Shown piece after piece: positions 11,764 through 23,600 of a DNA stretch of 64,000 bases. The notes beneath the pieces are model-generated. The model did not search any database. It was not told the origin of the DNA and worked only from the letters and a program-made list of their open reading frames with translations. Numbering within the stretch: position 1 is the stretch's first letter; each line of letters begins with the position of its first letter. The stretch is from Mesostigma viride (Eukaryota > Streptophyta > Mesostigmatophyceae > Mesostigmatales > Mesostigmataceae), in NCBI GenBank assembly GCA_009746045.1, contig RPFO01000090.1:1100798-1164797 (forward strand). Direction: 5' to 3'. Made by a program: the position numbers and the translations under genes.

Positions 11764-12862
11764 ATGAGTATACATGCACTCCGCATTGGCCTGACCTGGG
11801 CTAGGCTTCGTTCGAACGCTCAACACCTACTGGCGCTCCAAGGGCCTGAGCGAGCACCGCAAGCGCATGCTCTTCAAGGTCCTCGTCCTCACGGTGCTCA
11901 ACGTATGGCGCCGAGGCGTGGACACTCACGCCAACACGTACTGGCAGCTAAGCTAGACGGCACGGTAACCAGGATGCTCCGACAGGTCCTGAACGTAGGG
12001 TTTTCTCAGCGTAGGTCATTAGAGTCTTTGTATCACGGTATGCCTTGTATTTCGGACGAGATTAGGCAGCGTAGGATAGCATTTGTAGGACATCTTGCTC
12101 GCACCACTGAGCCAGGTCGACACCGCCCTTGGTCTGGCCGGCCCCCAGCGGCTTGGCCAGCCAGGGCGGCATATTCTGACCTGGCCTGCCCCCAAGCAAG
12201 GGCATCTCCAAGAGGGTAGGGGAACATGCCATTCAAACTACACCCACAGTACTCCTGCACACACAGATCTCGAATGATTTATCTAGTACCAAATCCGAAA
12301 GGCTTGCATCACTCCCCGGAAAGGAGAAATTTTGCGGATGACTGTAGGTGTCAGTTGGCGATGCCTTAGGATCAGGAGACGTCCGTCCTATAGTAAGCAA
12401 AAGTTGGTGCGAGAGGTCCCCAGTTCGATTCCGGCCTGGATTCATTTGCAAATCGCGTTTTCCGCGGACCGGCACTGAACGCAAATGGTTTTCATGCACC
12501 TTTGCGGCGTGCCAAATCAGAATACACCCAGATGTTGCTGGCCGACCTAGTGGTCCCAGCTCAGTTTAAACACCGCATCCCCTCTCTCTCCCTTCTTTGG
12601 ACTGCCATGCAGGACAAGAAGCGGTGGCAGAAGATTGTCAAGGCTCACACGCCAGCCCCTGTGGGCAAGCCGCCTCGGACCCCCAAGAGGAGGAGTCGTT
12701 TTGATGAGTAGATAGGCTTTTCTAGACTAGATAGCTTAGAGTTACTATAGGTTAGTACGATTACGCGGCTTCCTCCACTCCACCCATGCATCCATCCTGG
12801 AATATGTGCTACATGATCTCCCAACGGAGGCATGTTATAATTTAATTTAATTAAATTTTTAA
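11764..12862 (+). mobile_element. LINE ORF2 C-terminal fragment with 3' hairpin tail
   Basis: Frames across this stretch match the C-terminal half of ORF2 seen more fully at 41957-42475. Shared segments are LDGTVTRMLRQVLNVGFS, ESLYHGMP, SDEIRQRRIAFVGHLART, and, after an insertion, QMLLADLVVPAQF and RWQKIVKAHTPAPVGKPP. It ends with a short stem, CTCCC-AAC-GGAGG near 12817-12830, followed by an ATTTAATTTAATT-type tail. Frame changes and the insertion show it is dead. Confidence 0.8.
12248..12517 (+). mobile_element. Possible tRNA-derived SINE inserted in the LINE fragment
   Basis: About 270 bp interrupts the LINE between two imperfect 13-bp direct repeats (CAAACTACACCCA near 12235 and CAGAATACACCCA near 12513). 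The intact LINE copy at 42260-42310 lacks this DNA. Inside, CCCAGTTCGATTCCGG near 12418 resembles a tRNA T-arm/B box, with a TTGGCGATGCCTTAGG segment upstream that could be a worn A box. The T-stem pairs poorly, so it is not a functional tRNA. Confidence 0.35.
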
Positions 12863-12978
12863 TGAGTATACATATAGCTTCAGCATGCGGTCAACCATGG
12901 CAACCATGCATCAATGATGGTTGGCTAAGCACATTTTAGAGTACTTTTGTCACATAATCACAACAAGGGAATTAATTA

Positions 12979-13850
12979 ATAGACACGTGACTGCGTCACG
13001 TGAGCATAAGTCCGCCGTGGGAAACATAGGGCAAATCATCGTACAAATCCTCATTGTAACTAGTTAGTTAATGTGAAAAACCAAAGGGGATGTTAAGAGC
13101 CTTGCGCAGCATCTTGCAGTGACGTTGCCGTCGAGTCGTTACTCCAGCTCCTAGCTGCGTCAGTGTCCAGGTCTCGGCGCTGTTACTAGGTCTGGGATCG
13201 TCACTATGACGACCTTGAAGAGGTCACGCTTGACGATATCCGGGGTACAGTAGGGCGAGGTTGCTCCACCAGCGGCGGTGGTCATGGAGTCGCGCCCACG
13301 CCATGCCGATCCGTGTCGTCAGGTCGTCAGTCGCAGCTATTGGGAAGCCAACTGCCAAGCAGCTTGAAGCGGCCTGAAGTAGGGTAGTTGACTGCGGTGT
13401 CATCTAAGAGACGGAGTGTGGGCGGGGGCCCGGCCATGCCGAGAACCAGGGCCTCCGTTTTCGGGGGCTGATTTCTAGACCAACCGCCCGAGCCTCGAGC
13501 GCCAGGCAGTCGACCAGCCAAAGTTGGGCAGACTCCGGCTTTTCGATGAGCGTGATGTCGTCGGTGCATAAATGAGGTCAGCTAGTAAATCCTGCCTGTT
13601 GGTCGGCCCCCCTTCCCCAGTCCAAGCTCGTTCGTGATCACTAGGCCAGGGGCACAGGCGCACGGCCTGCAATGCTAGCAATTAAGCGGGCACGTGCCTG
13701 GCGTGCATAACATAATCCACTACAATAATAAACAGGTACGGCGACAGGACGCAAGTTACCCTGCCAGACGCCGGTTTGCAGTAGACATGGCGGGGTATTA
13801 AACGCCGTGTTGAGTGCGCACCGAAGTGGTCGACCCCTCATACAGGGAGG
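12979..13850 (-). mobile_element. LINE ORF2 fragment, minus strand, with 3' hairpin and TTAA tail
   Basis: On the minus strand it carries the degenerate RT active-site region LADLIYAPTTS (YADD in better copies), then segments matching the plus-strand copy at 34900-35120 (ATGGCGTGGGCGCGACTCC, GTCAAGCGTGACCTCTTCAA, GACGGCAACGTCAC and CTGCGCAAGGCTCTTAA). Its 3' end at 12979-13010 forms a CACGTGAC-GCA-GTCACGTG hairpin followed by a (TTAA)n tail. Multiple frame breaks. Confidence 0.75.
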
Positions 13851-13859
13851 GGACACCCC

Positions 13860-16650
13860 TAAAGGGCACTTTTCTGGAAACCATACCTATGCATGTGCTA
13901 AAAATCCAATGATGATTGGGGACCATTAATATGATAAAAAAAAAAATTTCCAGCCACTTGGGGGGGGTACTAGCCCCCACAGGGCACCGGTAACGCGCTA
14001 AAAATAGAAAAAGACGCTATTCTAGTCACATTTTTCCTAGGGCAGTGGGCAAACATATTGGGACCAAATCATATATTCCCATATAGTTCCCTGACTTTTG
14101 AGAAATGCTACCTAATTTTGAGCACAAAATAATCATGTTTACACACATTGATGGATTTTCCCGCAAAAAGGGTACTTTTTTAATGAAAAAAAAAATTATC
14201 AAATCATAAACACATGGAATAGGGCCAAGTCATATATTCCCAAATACTAGAGGTTGGGGGACATGCAGCCCCAAATTTTCAGGTCATTCTGACAAGCGCA
14301 GCCCTATTTGATGGATATTCCTAGATTGCCACCTGTGACGAAGCTAAGGGAGGTTTTAGCTAGTATTTAACCACACTAACACCCCTTTATACATCTAAGC
14401 CTCATGAAAACTGGCCAAACCACATACTACCATTCTCTGCACATATGGTACCTCCTATGTTCAAGGTTTGACGCCATTCTGACAAGAACTGCCCAAGTTA
14501 CAACCATTCCAAGATGGCCACCCATGTAGACGCTACAAGGAAATTAGAGTAACCATTTAGCCACACTAGCACCTCCTTCTTCATCAAAGACATCTGCAAA
14601 CTGACCAAAGCACACATAATCAACTCTTGCACGCTGACGGCAACGCATGCTCAATGTGGGGGGTCATTGCGACAAGAACTGCTCAAGTTGATGGGTTTCC
14701 TATATGACCACATGACAAGGCGCTAAGGACCACTCAGTAAGTTAGTAACCCCACAGTGCCACTTAATATGCCATCCAACATGCACCAAAACCATGCAGAG
14801 TATGTTTACAAAGTACAAAGGGGTGGCCACGCACCTCATATGTCTTCATCATCCCTCCAGCATGGCCAGCCTTGTAAATATGTGCATAGCCTTGACGATG
14901 GTAGCCCTAACATGCCTAAGCGGCATTTCCTATGTTTCTCCCAGGTTAGAGTGTAAGGTTGATGCCAACCAAGCTAATCAACACAACAACACCTCCTAAA
15001 CTGTCCTCCCCGGCATGGATGACAAACTGGGACTATGGAGGGCAAGGAACCAAGTAAGAACATGGTATATATAGCTTGCATGCAGTCATGCATGTCAACC
15101 ATGGTTGGCTCAGCACATTGTAGTCTTGTCACATCATCATAACAAAGGAAAGCTCAAACAACCATTGGTGCCAGCTATCTACATGCAGTCACACAAATGC
15201 AATATCTCCAACATCATCATCACTATAACACTTCCATCCCTGCACGATAAAATGCAAAGAAACCATTGGCGGCCCTTCACCGCATGAGCGCTGTGATGCC
15301 GCTGCGGCCTGTGAGGAGAGGGTGCGTCACTCTCAAACAACAAGAAGCGTCCATACGCACAACATCCTTGCCAGAACACGTTTTATGAAATGCCTTATAC
15401 CTTCCCGAAGAGCTATAGGCTGCGACTGAAGCGGCCCTGATCACGACATCAACGAAAACAATCTAAAGCTGCCAGGTATTCGACAACACAACGGCAAGCG
15501 ACGGCGAGCTAGCTGGCGGAAACTGCCCAAAAAGAACGCAAAAAACCTCGAACGATGAGCTCATAGAAGAAAGCACCGATAGCAGATAACGTTCGCGACA
15601 AATCTGTACCTTGCCCTCGTAAATCCCTCGCCCAGGCGCGCAACAACAGCCGTTCTTCCATGGACAGGTCAGACACGCACTGCGCAGGTCTGAACAATTA
15701 CTTACCGATAATGGCCGAAAATCTGGCAAAAAGCACCAGCTCGGTTTAGAATTCGATGCAACCGATATTAATGCCTGCTTCAAGGTCAGAACAGCCCCAA
15801 AAACCGCTATTTTACAGCCGCTATCATGAATTCTATTTCATTCCGCGCGACCAAAAAATTCAGATTACCCCCCATGCCGATGGCATAAAAAAACAACAGC
15901 GATATTGTAAACCAGCTGATTTCCGCCAAAAACTAACATCATAAACTCATCTCCTTCTAGATTCGAGTAAAATTTTTGCATTTCGCCTGCCCTAGTGTGG
16001 TAGTTTCGCCTGAACGCAGTCGCCATGGCCACTTCCGCTAGGGGTGCGCGCACCGTGCACGTGAAATTTGTGACCTTCGGCTCCGGCGCGAATTTTTTGG
16101 CGCCAAAAAATTCGGGGGTGTCCCGTCCCCTTAAGTGTTTACGCAATGTATAGTAGGGATACGTTATTGCAGTACGTTATTGCTGTCTGAGCAGCAATTA
16201 AAGAGACGTGGTTGGAATGGAGCTTTGTTAAAATGTAGGTTTACGGAGCACTCGTGCACGTGATCGAGTGCTAAGAGAGAAGGCACAAAGTTGCCAAGTT
16301 TCGTGAGGCTGGTCTCGCAAGATGACCAGTTGGCATTGGCCTCTATTCTTTATATACTTGCACACTGTGCTGTGCTGGCCAGGCCTGAGCAGCATCGGTT
16401 GATCTGCTCAGGATTAACACCCCTGTACAGTAGTACTAATCTGTACAGCACCCAGATCCTATGCAGCAGGTCTGCTATACAGGCACAGTGATCACAGAGT
16501 ACAGTCCCCACAGTGATTACATGGCATCTGCATCCAATAGTCCAAGACCAAGCCTGCAGTACCACAGACCACAGGATTTCCTGCGTACAACGTATTAATC
16601 CAATACAATTATAGCCAAAGTACCTAATTCCTGTCAGCCCAGGAATTACT
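13860..16650. other. No gene seen; diverged tandem repeats
   Basis: 14290-14770 contains roughly three diverged ~190-bp units sharing TTTAGCCACACTAGCACC, CATTCTGACAAGAACTGC and similar phrases. 15000-15280 continues with related AT-rich sequence. 15400-16150 has short unconserved frames only. No conserved protein is recognisable on either strand. Confidence 0.5.
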
Positions 16651-16659
16651 GTCGGCCCA

Positions 16660-17161
16660 ATATGCCGTCGGCAAATATTCACGTGCGACCTTGGACAGCA
16701 GCCGGCTTGCGCTCGCGCGCGACCGGGGTAATCAGAATGCCGTAACTTTCTTGATACTCGTCGGAATGAACTCGTTCCGGTGGCGCTGGAATTGTAGAGA
16801 TATGCCGAATCAGGAACACGCCCATGCGCTTGGCGTAACTGACTCATACATCGTGCAGATGACGGTAATCAGGGGAGTACGTGGGGACGCGAGCGCGCGC
16901 AAGGACAGCTCATAGAGCTGCCCGGAGGACAGAATCAAAAGCCTTGATGAAGTCGACGAAGATCAGGATGGCGGCCGGGAAACTTAACAGGTTGCAGGAG
17001 AGCGATTTCCTCGAAGAGGCGGCGTGCGACGAAGATGGCCATGACGGTGTTGCGCACGCCCAGGACGAAAGCCCATTTGACAGGGGGGAGGACGTCACAG
17101 CAAAACTGCCCACTCCAAGTTTGGTCCGACGGGGCTCTGAGAGACATGGAGCGAGCTCCAA
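16660..17161 (-). mobile_element. LINE reverse transcriptase fragment
   Basis: The minus strand reads through RT block sequences ARRLFEEIALLQP, then ILIFVDFIKAFDSVLRAAL (the first catalytic Asp motif), then LASPRTPLITVICTMYESV in another frame. These align with ARRLIEEVGRLAP and LIFVDYTKA at 39420-39510. No YADD box or tail is joined to it. Confidence 0.7.
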
Positions 17162-17732
17162 AACCGGCCCTGTCGCCAGAATTATTAACTGAAAAGGAGT
17201 GCGCTCAAGTTGGCCTTTTAAGGACAGCGAGAGGAAAATAGAACCGGAGTGCGCTCGGCAAACACACCCAGCGCCTGGTTTTCAGAAAAGGTGCGCGCTC
17301 ACCGTGAGACTAGGTATTGGTCCGGCGCTTTGGCTTACATCCCGGAGTGAGGTACTCGTGGACGTAGTAACCCACATATACTTACTACGGTAAATACACG
17401 GTCATAAATTATAGGACGCGTGGCGAAACTAGGAGTGATCTTGGTGGCGTCAGATACAAGTCCTGACTGTGCCGACTAGGTACCTCCCTAGCGAATAAAT
17501 GCCACGTGTCACACGTCCAAGTTCCAACGTGCACTCTGTTTTGCCCCGACGGACCCAATTTGGCAAAGGTGTGCGCTCAGCCATTTTTCACTTTGGCTGG
17601 TGACGGACGGCGCTGGACGGCAAAAAAAGTGTGTGGGCTCAAGTAGGAAAATGGGGGGGTATGTCCTCCCCCCTCATTTGACTCTCCCCAAGGTGACGGT
17701 CGAGAGCTAGCAGAACGAAGGCGGTTGAGGAT
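17162..17732. other. No gene seen between LINE fragments
   Basis: Short unconserved frames only. GTGCGCTC-type phrases recur at about 17200, 17250, 17300 and 17570, suggesting an old diverged tandem repeat. Confidence 0.4.
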
Positions 17733-17800
17733 CATTAATTGATTAATTAATTAATTAATTAATTAATAGACACATGTGTGACTGCGTCACGTGAGCATAA
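17733..17800. repeat. (TTAA)n tail and CACGTGA hairpin of an inverted LINE end
   Basis: ATTAATTAATTAA microsatellite joined to GACTGCGTCACGTGAGCATA, the reverse of a LINE 3' terminus like that at 12979-13010. It is a very short inverted end abutting the next plus-strand LINE fragment. Confidence 0.6.
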
Positions 17801-17805
17801 GTCCG

Positions 17806-18442
17806 ACCAGTGGCCCGCAAGCTGGACGGCGAGGTCACCAACATGCTGCGTTCCATTTTCAGAGTAGGATATGCTGCTCATGTCCGCAATGAGGACCTGT
17901 ACCAGGGCATGCCATATATCACCAGCACCATTAAGCAGCGGCGCCTGCAGCTAGTAGGGCACCTAGCTCGCACTAACCAGGTAGACAGGTGCCTCCCGTG
18001 GCCCCCCCGCAGGACTGCGCCCAGATCAGCCTGGCCGGCATGCCTCCTGACGTGGGCCGGGCCCCCTGATGTTAGACGCCGCAAGGCCCGCACCTTCAAA
18101 GAACAGCTAGTAGAGGACATGGGGGGCCTAGGCCTCTCCGTGATTTGGAAGAAGATGATGGACAAGGCCAAGTGGGCCCAGGTCATAGAGGACAACGAGC
18201 CCCCCCCTGTGGGGAAGCGCCCGCGTGTGCAAACCCACGGGAGGCATGCCAGACAGCTCCCCTAGGGCAGCGTGATGCTGTTTAGATAGATGTGGTAGTC
18301 ATGCTGTTAGATAGTGGTGGTAGGTAGCTGATATAGATAGATTAGACCGGTAGGACTGTTTGCACCCATCCATCCACCCATCGGGGTTAATGCTCCGTGA
18401 CTCCCCAACGGTCCGAGCACGAGTCTAATTAATTAATTAATA
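17806..18442 (+). mobile_element. LINE ORF2 C-terminus with 3' hairpin and tail
   Basis: An open frame of about 150 codons reads KLDGEVTNMLRSIFRVGY, EDLYQGMPYI, IKQRRLQLVGHLART, then a linker and LGLSVIWKKMMDKAKWAQV. This is the conserved ORF2 C-terminal domain seen in other copies in this window. The 3' end has a CTCC-CCAACGG-type stem near 18398-18410 and an ATTAATTAATTAAT tail. Strongly 5'-truncated, as expected after incomplete target-primed reverse transcription. Confidence 0.8.
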
Positions 18443-18675
18443 AGTCCTCAGTGCGCATGAACAACTTGAGTGCGGCGCTCTGGACGCAGGCTCCGCGGTA
18501 GTTGGCGGGGTCGTCAGGGGAGCCTTTTTTTTTACATGTGTACACATATTGGCATCTTGGGGACTCGACGTCCACTACTACTAATAGTTGTCTCACTTAA
18601 TATCTGGGGAATACAGTGCACCGTGGTCCCCCAACGGGGACACGAGACTAATCAATCAATCAATTTATTAATTAA
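18443..18675 (+). mobile_element. Second LINE 3' end (short)
   Basis: No coding sequence. Ends with GTCCCCCAACGGGGAC (perfect stem, 18628-18643) followed by AATCAATCAATCAATTTATT and a TTAA tail. Same terminal architecture as neighbouring LINE ends, so probably a very short truncated insertion. Confidence 0.55.
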
Positions 18676-19336
18676 TTAAGGGGACTCGTCACCAAAACAC
18701 CAAAAAATCAATAAAAATTCAAAACTCACATTAAACCTATGCGAACAATGCCCAAATGGGTTTGGGGACCCAAAGTAGCATTTATGACGATTTGTCGTGC
18801 ACTTACTTGGGGTATTACCCCCGGCATTTGGCTAAAAATAGCACAAGACGCTAAACCGTTTTTGCCACGCCACGGTCAATAGGAGCATCTGATTGACCTG
18901 CCCATACATTCCAAACAAGTTCCCCCTCTCCGCGACCGTTTGAGTTACTAACATGGTTCAGCGGGTCAGGTTTGTGAGAGTTATTAATTTTCCCGCGAAA
19001 AAAGACCGTATTTTGGCGGGAAAATTAATAACTCTCACAAACCTGCCCCGCCGACCCATGTTAGTAGCTCAAACGGTCGAGGAGAGGGGGAACTCGTTTG
19101 GAATGTATGGGCAGGTCAATCAGATGCTCCTATTGACCGTTGGGCGGCAAGAACGGTTTAGTGTCTTGTGCTATTTTTAGCCACATGCCAGGCGACATAC
19201 CCCTAGTAAGTGCACGACAAATCGTCATAAATGCTACTTTGTGTCCCCAATCACTTTTGGGCACTGTTTGCATAGGTTTAATGCGAGTTTTGAATTTTTA
19301 TTGATTTTTTGGTGTTTTGGTGACGAGTCCCCTTAA
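18676..19336. mobile_element. 660-bp near-palindromic TTAA-flanked foldback element
   Basis: The left arm (18676-18996) is the near-exact reverse complement of the right arm (19016-19336), with a ~19-bp spacer. Termini read TTAAGGGGACTCGTCACC and GGTGACGAGTCCCCTTAA. Arms differ by scattered substitutions and short indels. A TTAA target is the hallmark of piggyBac-type transposition, so a non-autonomous piggyBac-related foldback element is a fair inference. It encodes nothing. It sits in the TTAA-rich tail of a LINE. Confidence 0.8.
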
Positions 19337-20460
19337 GAACACTAAGTACATCGTTCCCAGGCCATGCTGCATGTGCATAAAGGTTGCATGACCCAAAGCC
19401 TTACATGCGCATAAAGATCCCCTGTGTGGCTGGACTCCTAGCCAGACATGCAAGTACTGCGCCTGAGCCGTCTCACTCGGTAAACATTCATCATTACGGA
19501 TAAGATAATGGCAGGCTCGACCTACCATGCATCTCGGGATTCTCCAGATTTCACGCCTGCACTGGTTACAAGCCCCCCCGATCGTTGCGGGACATCTGGC
19601 AGCACTTTTTAAATACACCTCGCAGCTGTCTAGCACAATGCAGTAGCAGGGCTCATGCCAGTGAGAGCAGCTAGGATCAAAACGGGTGACCGCACAGTGG
19701 CCGCTGGCCAGAGGTGCCGGTGCCATGGAGGGCAGACCACCACATGGTCGCACCATGAAATCATCATAATTCCACCTGCGTAGGATTCGTAGGTTGTGCC
19801 AGGTGGGTGGATGGAGGCAACTGAGAAAGCACCACCCAGCACCCAGTTACGGCCCCACGTAGCCATCCATCGGAAGATATGACTGATGGAAGAGGGCTGT
19901 TGGGAAAATGCCTTTCTGGTACCTTTTCGAAAAGAATGCCGCCCGGGACCGTCAACATTGGAACGTGATTGCGTGAATGATTGACCAATGAAGGGGCTCG
20001 TCAGCAGTCTCTGGACATTCTTTCTGGGAATTCATGACCATCTGGACCCATGCCGCAGAGACGGAGGCCGCCGCCACACACATGCCAGAGGAAGCAGGCG
20101 CCCAGAACCAATTTGCCTATTCAATTTACATAGCCAAAACAGCAGTAAAAAGGGGGTGCTTTGCGAAGCCGTAGCAGCAGCACACGTCGACTGCGTCACC
20201 ACTGCAGCACGCTCGTCGGTCGTTTGGTTCCGTCTTTGGTTCCCCACGCGGGTGTGCGGCAACAGGGGTCGGCTGGCCCGGATCTAGGGCGTGAGGACGT
20301 CCTTGAGCGTGCGGACATCCTGTGGCGTGCAGACGACCACTTCTATGGCTTCCCTTGCTATTATGTCTTAGGGCGTGCAGATGACCGCTTCGAAGGGGCA
20401 GCAAGGCTACACCTTTTCCAACCGCTTTCCCAGGAACTCCTGGTCGCTCGCATACAAGCC
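19337..20460. other. No supported gene
   Basis: Only short unconserved frames on either strand. Nothing recognisable. Confidence 0.4.
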
Positions 20461-20464
20461 CCTG

Positions 20465-20641
20465 CTCAGCTGGGTGCTTTGCAAAAGGCGGGGCTGCCCC
20501 ATACCCATCCACCGGGTGGGTTGAAAAAGGCATGGTTGCACCATTCTGCTCCGCTGGCTGGCTTAAAGGAAGCCGTGGTTGGTTGCACCGTCCCGTTAAC
20601 CTGGGTGGCGTCATGAGGAATGCGTGATTGAACCACCTCTC
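20465..20641. repeat. Decaying copies of the LMW-PTP stop-codon region
   Basis: Segments resembling the last codons and stop of LMW-PTP (CAGCTGGGTGGCTTGAGGAA at 20643) recur downstream of the gene near 20470, 20512, 20558 and 20605, with unit length about 45-55 bp and increasing divergence. Confidence 0.6.
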
Positions 20642-23600
20642 TCAGCTGGGTGGCTTGAGGAACGCATGATATTCCGACCGGATGAGCCGCTCCATGGCCT
20701 TGGCGATGATCTCCAGTGTGGTGCCCTCACCGCCCACGTAGTAGGGGTCCGGCACGTCCTCAGTGCCAAGCTAAAAATAGCAATCCAGACACGCACACGC
20801 CCGCGTAAATCCATGAGGCAAGCACGTCGCTAGGTATTATAAACAAGGCATGTCCTCGGTGCCGAGCTAAGCATAGCAATCAAGACAAACACACGCCCGT
20901 GTACATCCATGGGGCAAGCACGTCACTGTGTATCGTAGTAGTACAAGGCATGCCGTCGGTGCCGAGGTATAAATAGCGATCAAGACAAGCACATGCCCGT
21001 GTATAGCCACGAGGCGACCAGCACATGCCATAAATCTGGAGAATGTCACGAGTGTGTATCCATGAGGCAAGCATGTCACTCGGTATCTTTGCACAAGGCA
21101 CGTCCTTGGTGCCGAGCTACAACAGCGACAAGGCAAGCACACGCCCCGTGTACATCCACGAGGCAAGCACGTCACTAGGTATCTTAATAGATATATCTCT
21201 ATAAAGAAGTTATCCAAGGCACGTTCCCGGTGCCGAGCTGTTGAGGAAAAGGGGAGGCAGCGCACGGGTGGGAGGTGAACGAGGAGGGAGAGGTGGCCAA
21301 GCTATAAATATACCAATGAGACGATGCAATGAGATAAAACCAATGAGATGATACCAACAAGGCAACCACATGCCGGTGTATGTATACGTAGTGAGGAGGC
21401 ACGGAGGCAGCACACTAGGGCATCGTAAGGCAACCCCCCTTTGTCAGAGATGTGCGCAAGCCAGAGGTGTGGGAGGAGCCAGAGGGCAGACGGCGATGGA
21501 GCAGGGGGGATGAGGGCGGGCTGCATGTGTGCAGACAGCGACATGGGGGCAGCGGGCAGCACCACCAGGTACCAGCCCCGAGCTGAGGAGCGCGCAGGTC
21601 AAAGGCAAGGCAGGAGAGAAAAGGGGGGTGCTTATTGAGAAAGGCGCTTATTGAGGGCGGGCTGCACAGTGCACGAGTGGTACCAGAGCGACAAAGCCAC
21701 ATCTCCAGGTACTTGTATGCAAGACAAACCCTGTATCATAAGCTACTCAAGAATTGAAACAGGAATGATATGAGCGGGATGGTGACGGGAAGGGCGGTAA
21801 GTACCTCGGGGGCGTATGCAAGCAGCAGCTTCAACTTGTAACTGTGACTGGGCGGGCACACGCGCCGCAAGTCCTCCAAGTTCTCCCTGCGAGGGTCCCC
21901 CACGCGGCACATCCCGTGACGTCAACGTTCAGCCAGTGACATGACAGGTGGCAGAGAGGGAGAACCGATGGATCAAGGAATCTCTCGTAGTTCTTGCACG
22001 CGGCACATGCCACGCATGCAGCACACGCTGAGCCAGAGGACTTAGGTGGCACAGAGGGTGAAATATTGCGGGGGGGAAAAAAGGCTCCCCGAGATTCAGA
22101 CTCCACTAGGGGGGAGAAAACAGGCGCTCACGTGGCCTATTTTCCATGGGTTCCGCGCAACGTGTGCCACAGAGAGCGTGGACAAACTGGGCAATAACAT
22201 TTGCTCGTGGCGTCCTCTGGTGGCATACGCCATTGGCGTCCTCTCGTGGCGTCCTCTCGTGGCGTCCTCTGTAACGCGTTCTAGTGGCGTCCTCTCGTGG
22301 CGTCCTCTCGTGGCGTATGCTAGTGGCTTACTTTAGTGGCATTCGCAAGTGACATACTCTGGTGGCACATACGGGCCTACATCCTTTTATATTTTCCATT
22401 CCTAATACTTTCCTGATCTTCAATATCTTGCTATTGCTGCCCTCCTATCAACTCTTCCCTGCAGACTCTGCTTTTGATCAGATTCTTTATTGCAAATGCC
22501 ACCACTGTCATAACCCCCAGTCACTATGCACCCTGGCCAACGGTCACTCTACGCCTCCCCCACTGGTCCACCGGCCCTCATCAATTCATCGGCTCTCATC
22601 GATGAAGAGGGCACGTCCCTCGTCCACGACACATTGTCTTCTGGTCCTGATACTCTCTCCTCAACGGCCACTAGGTTAGGGGTGTCGCTCACCGGTCACT
22701 CTACCCCCTCCCTCACCGGTCACTCTACCCCTCCCTCACCGGTCAACCTAGTTGTTGATTGCTCACCCATCCATCGTCACACTCAAATTTGTCAAACACA
22801 CACAGTCACTTTGTCTAGCACACTCAACTGGTCTAAGTCCTGGTCTCCGGTCCCTAAACACTCTGGCCACCAGTCACCGCCCCCCCCCTCATCGGTCACC
22901 CTTCCCCCCCGCCGTCACCGGTCACCCTCCTCCCTCCCAGACTGATCATTCTACCCCCTCCTTCATTGCTCATTCTACCCCCACCCTCATCCGTGTCCCC
23001 TCACCGGTCCATCGTGACAATCAGGTCCAACTTGTCACCCCCCCCCACTCACCGGTCCATCGCGACAATCAGGTCGAACTTGTCAAAGTCCTCCGCGTGC
23101 ACCTGGCGCGCGCGCAGGCCCGAGATGTCAAACCCGTGATCCAGAGCCGCCTTCTGCATCTTGGTCGCGGGGGGGGAGCCCGCAAAGTGGCCGCCGATGC
23201 CGCACGAGTCCACCACCGGCTGGGGGGGGGGAGAGAGGGACGTTTGCGGGGGGGAGAGAGGGACATTTGGGGGGGGGGGAGAGGAGGGGGGGGAGAGAGG
23301 GACATTTATGGGGGGGAGAGGAGAGCGAGCGTGCAGGAAGGTAGGGTGACATTGCACATGTGACATGAGGGCGTTAAGCACGAGTCCACGATGGGCTGAG
23401 TGGGGGGGTCCAAAGTACGGGATTTCGGGGTTCAGATTGGGGTAGGGGGTTTTGGGGTGGGGGGGTGGGGGGGGAAATGGGGTAGTCGGGGAATCAAAGG
23501 GGTGAGCTGGGGGTTCGGGGGGGGGAGGATGGGCACTTGGGGCGCAGTCATTCAGAAAACAGCAGTCAATGCACTTGGACGTAGAGCTAGGGAACACTAC

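Noticed and set aside
20161-20616. 151-codon plus-strand frame opposite the phosphatase 3' flank
   Set aside because: No conserved feature, and it overlaps the decayed tandem copies of the phosphatase stop region.
21870-21890. Frameshift in the LMW-PTP exon at 21805-21886
   Set aside because: On careful recount the 82-nt exon reads through without a shift and joins both neighbours in phase.
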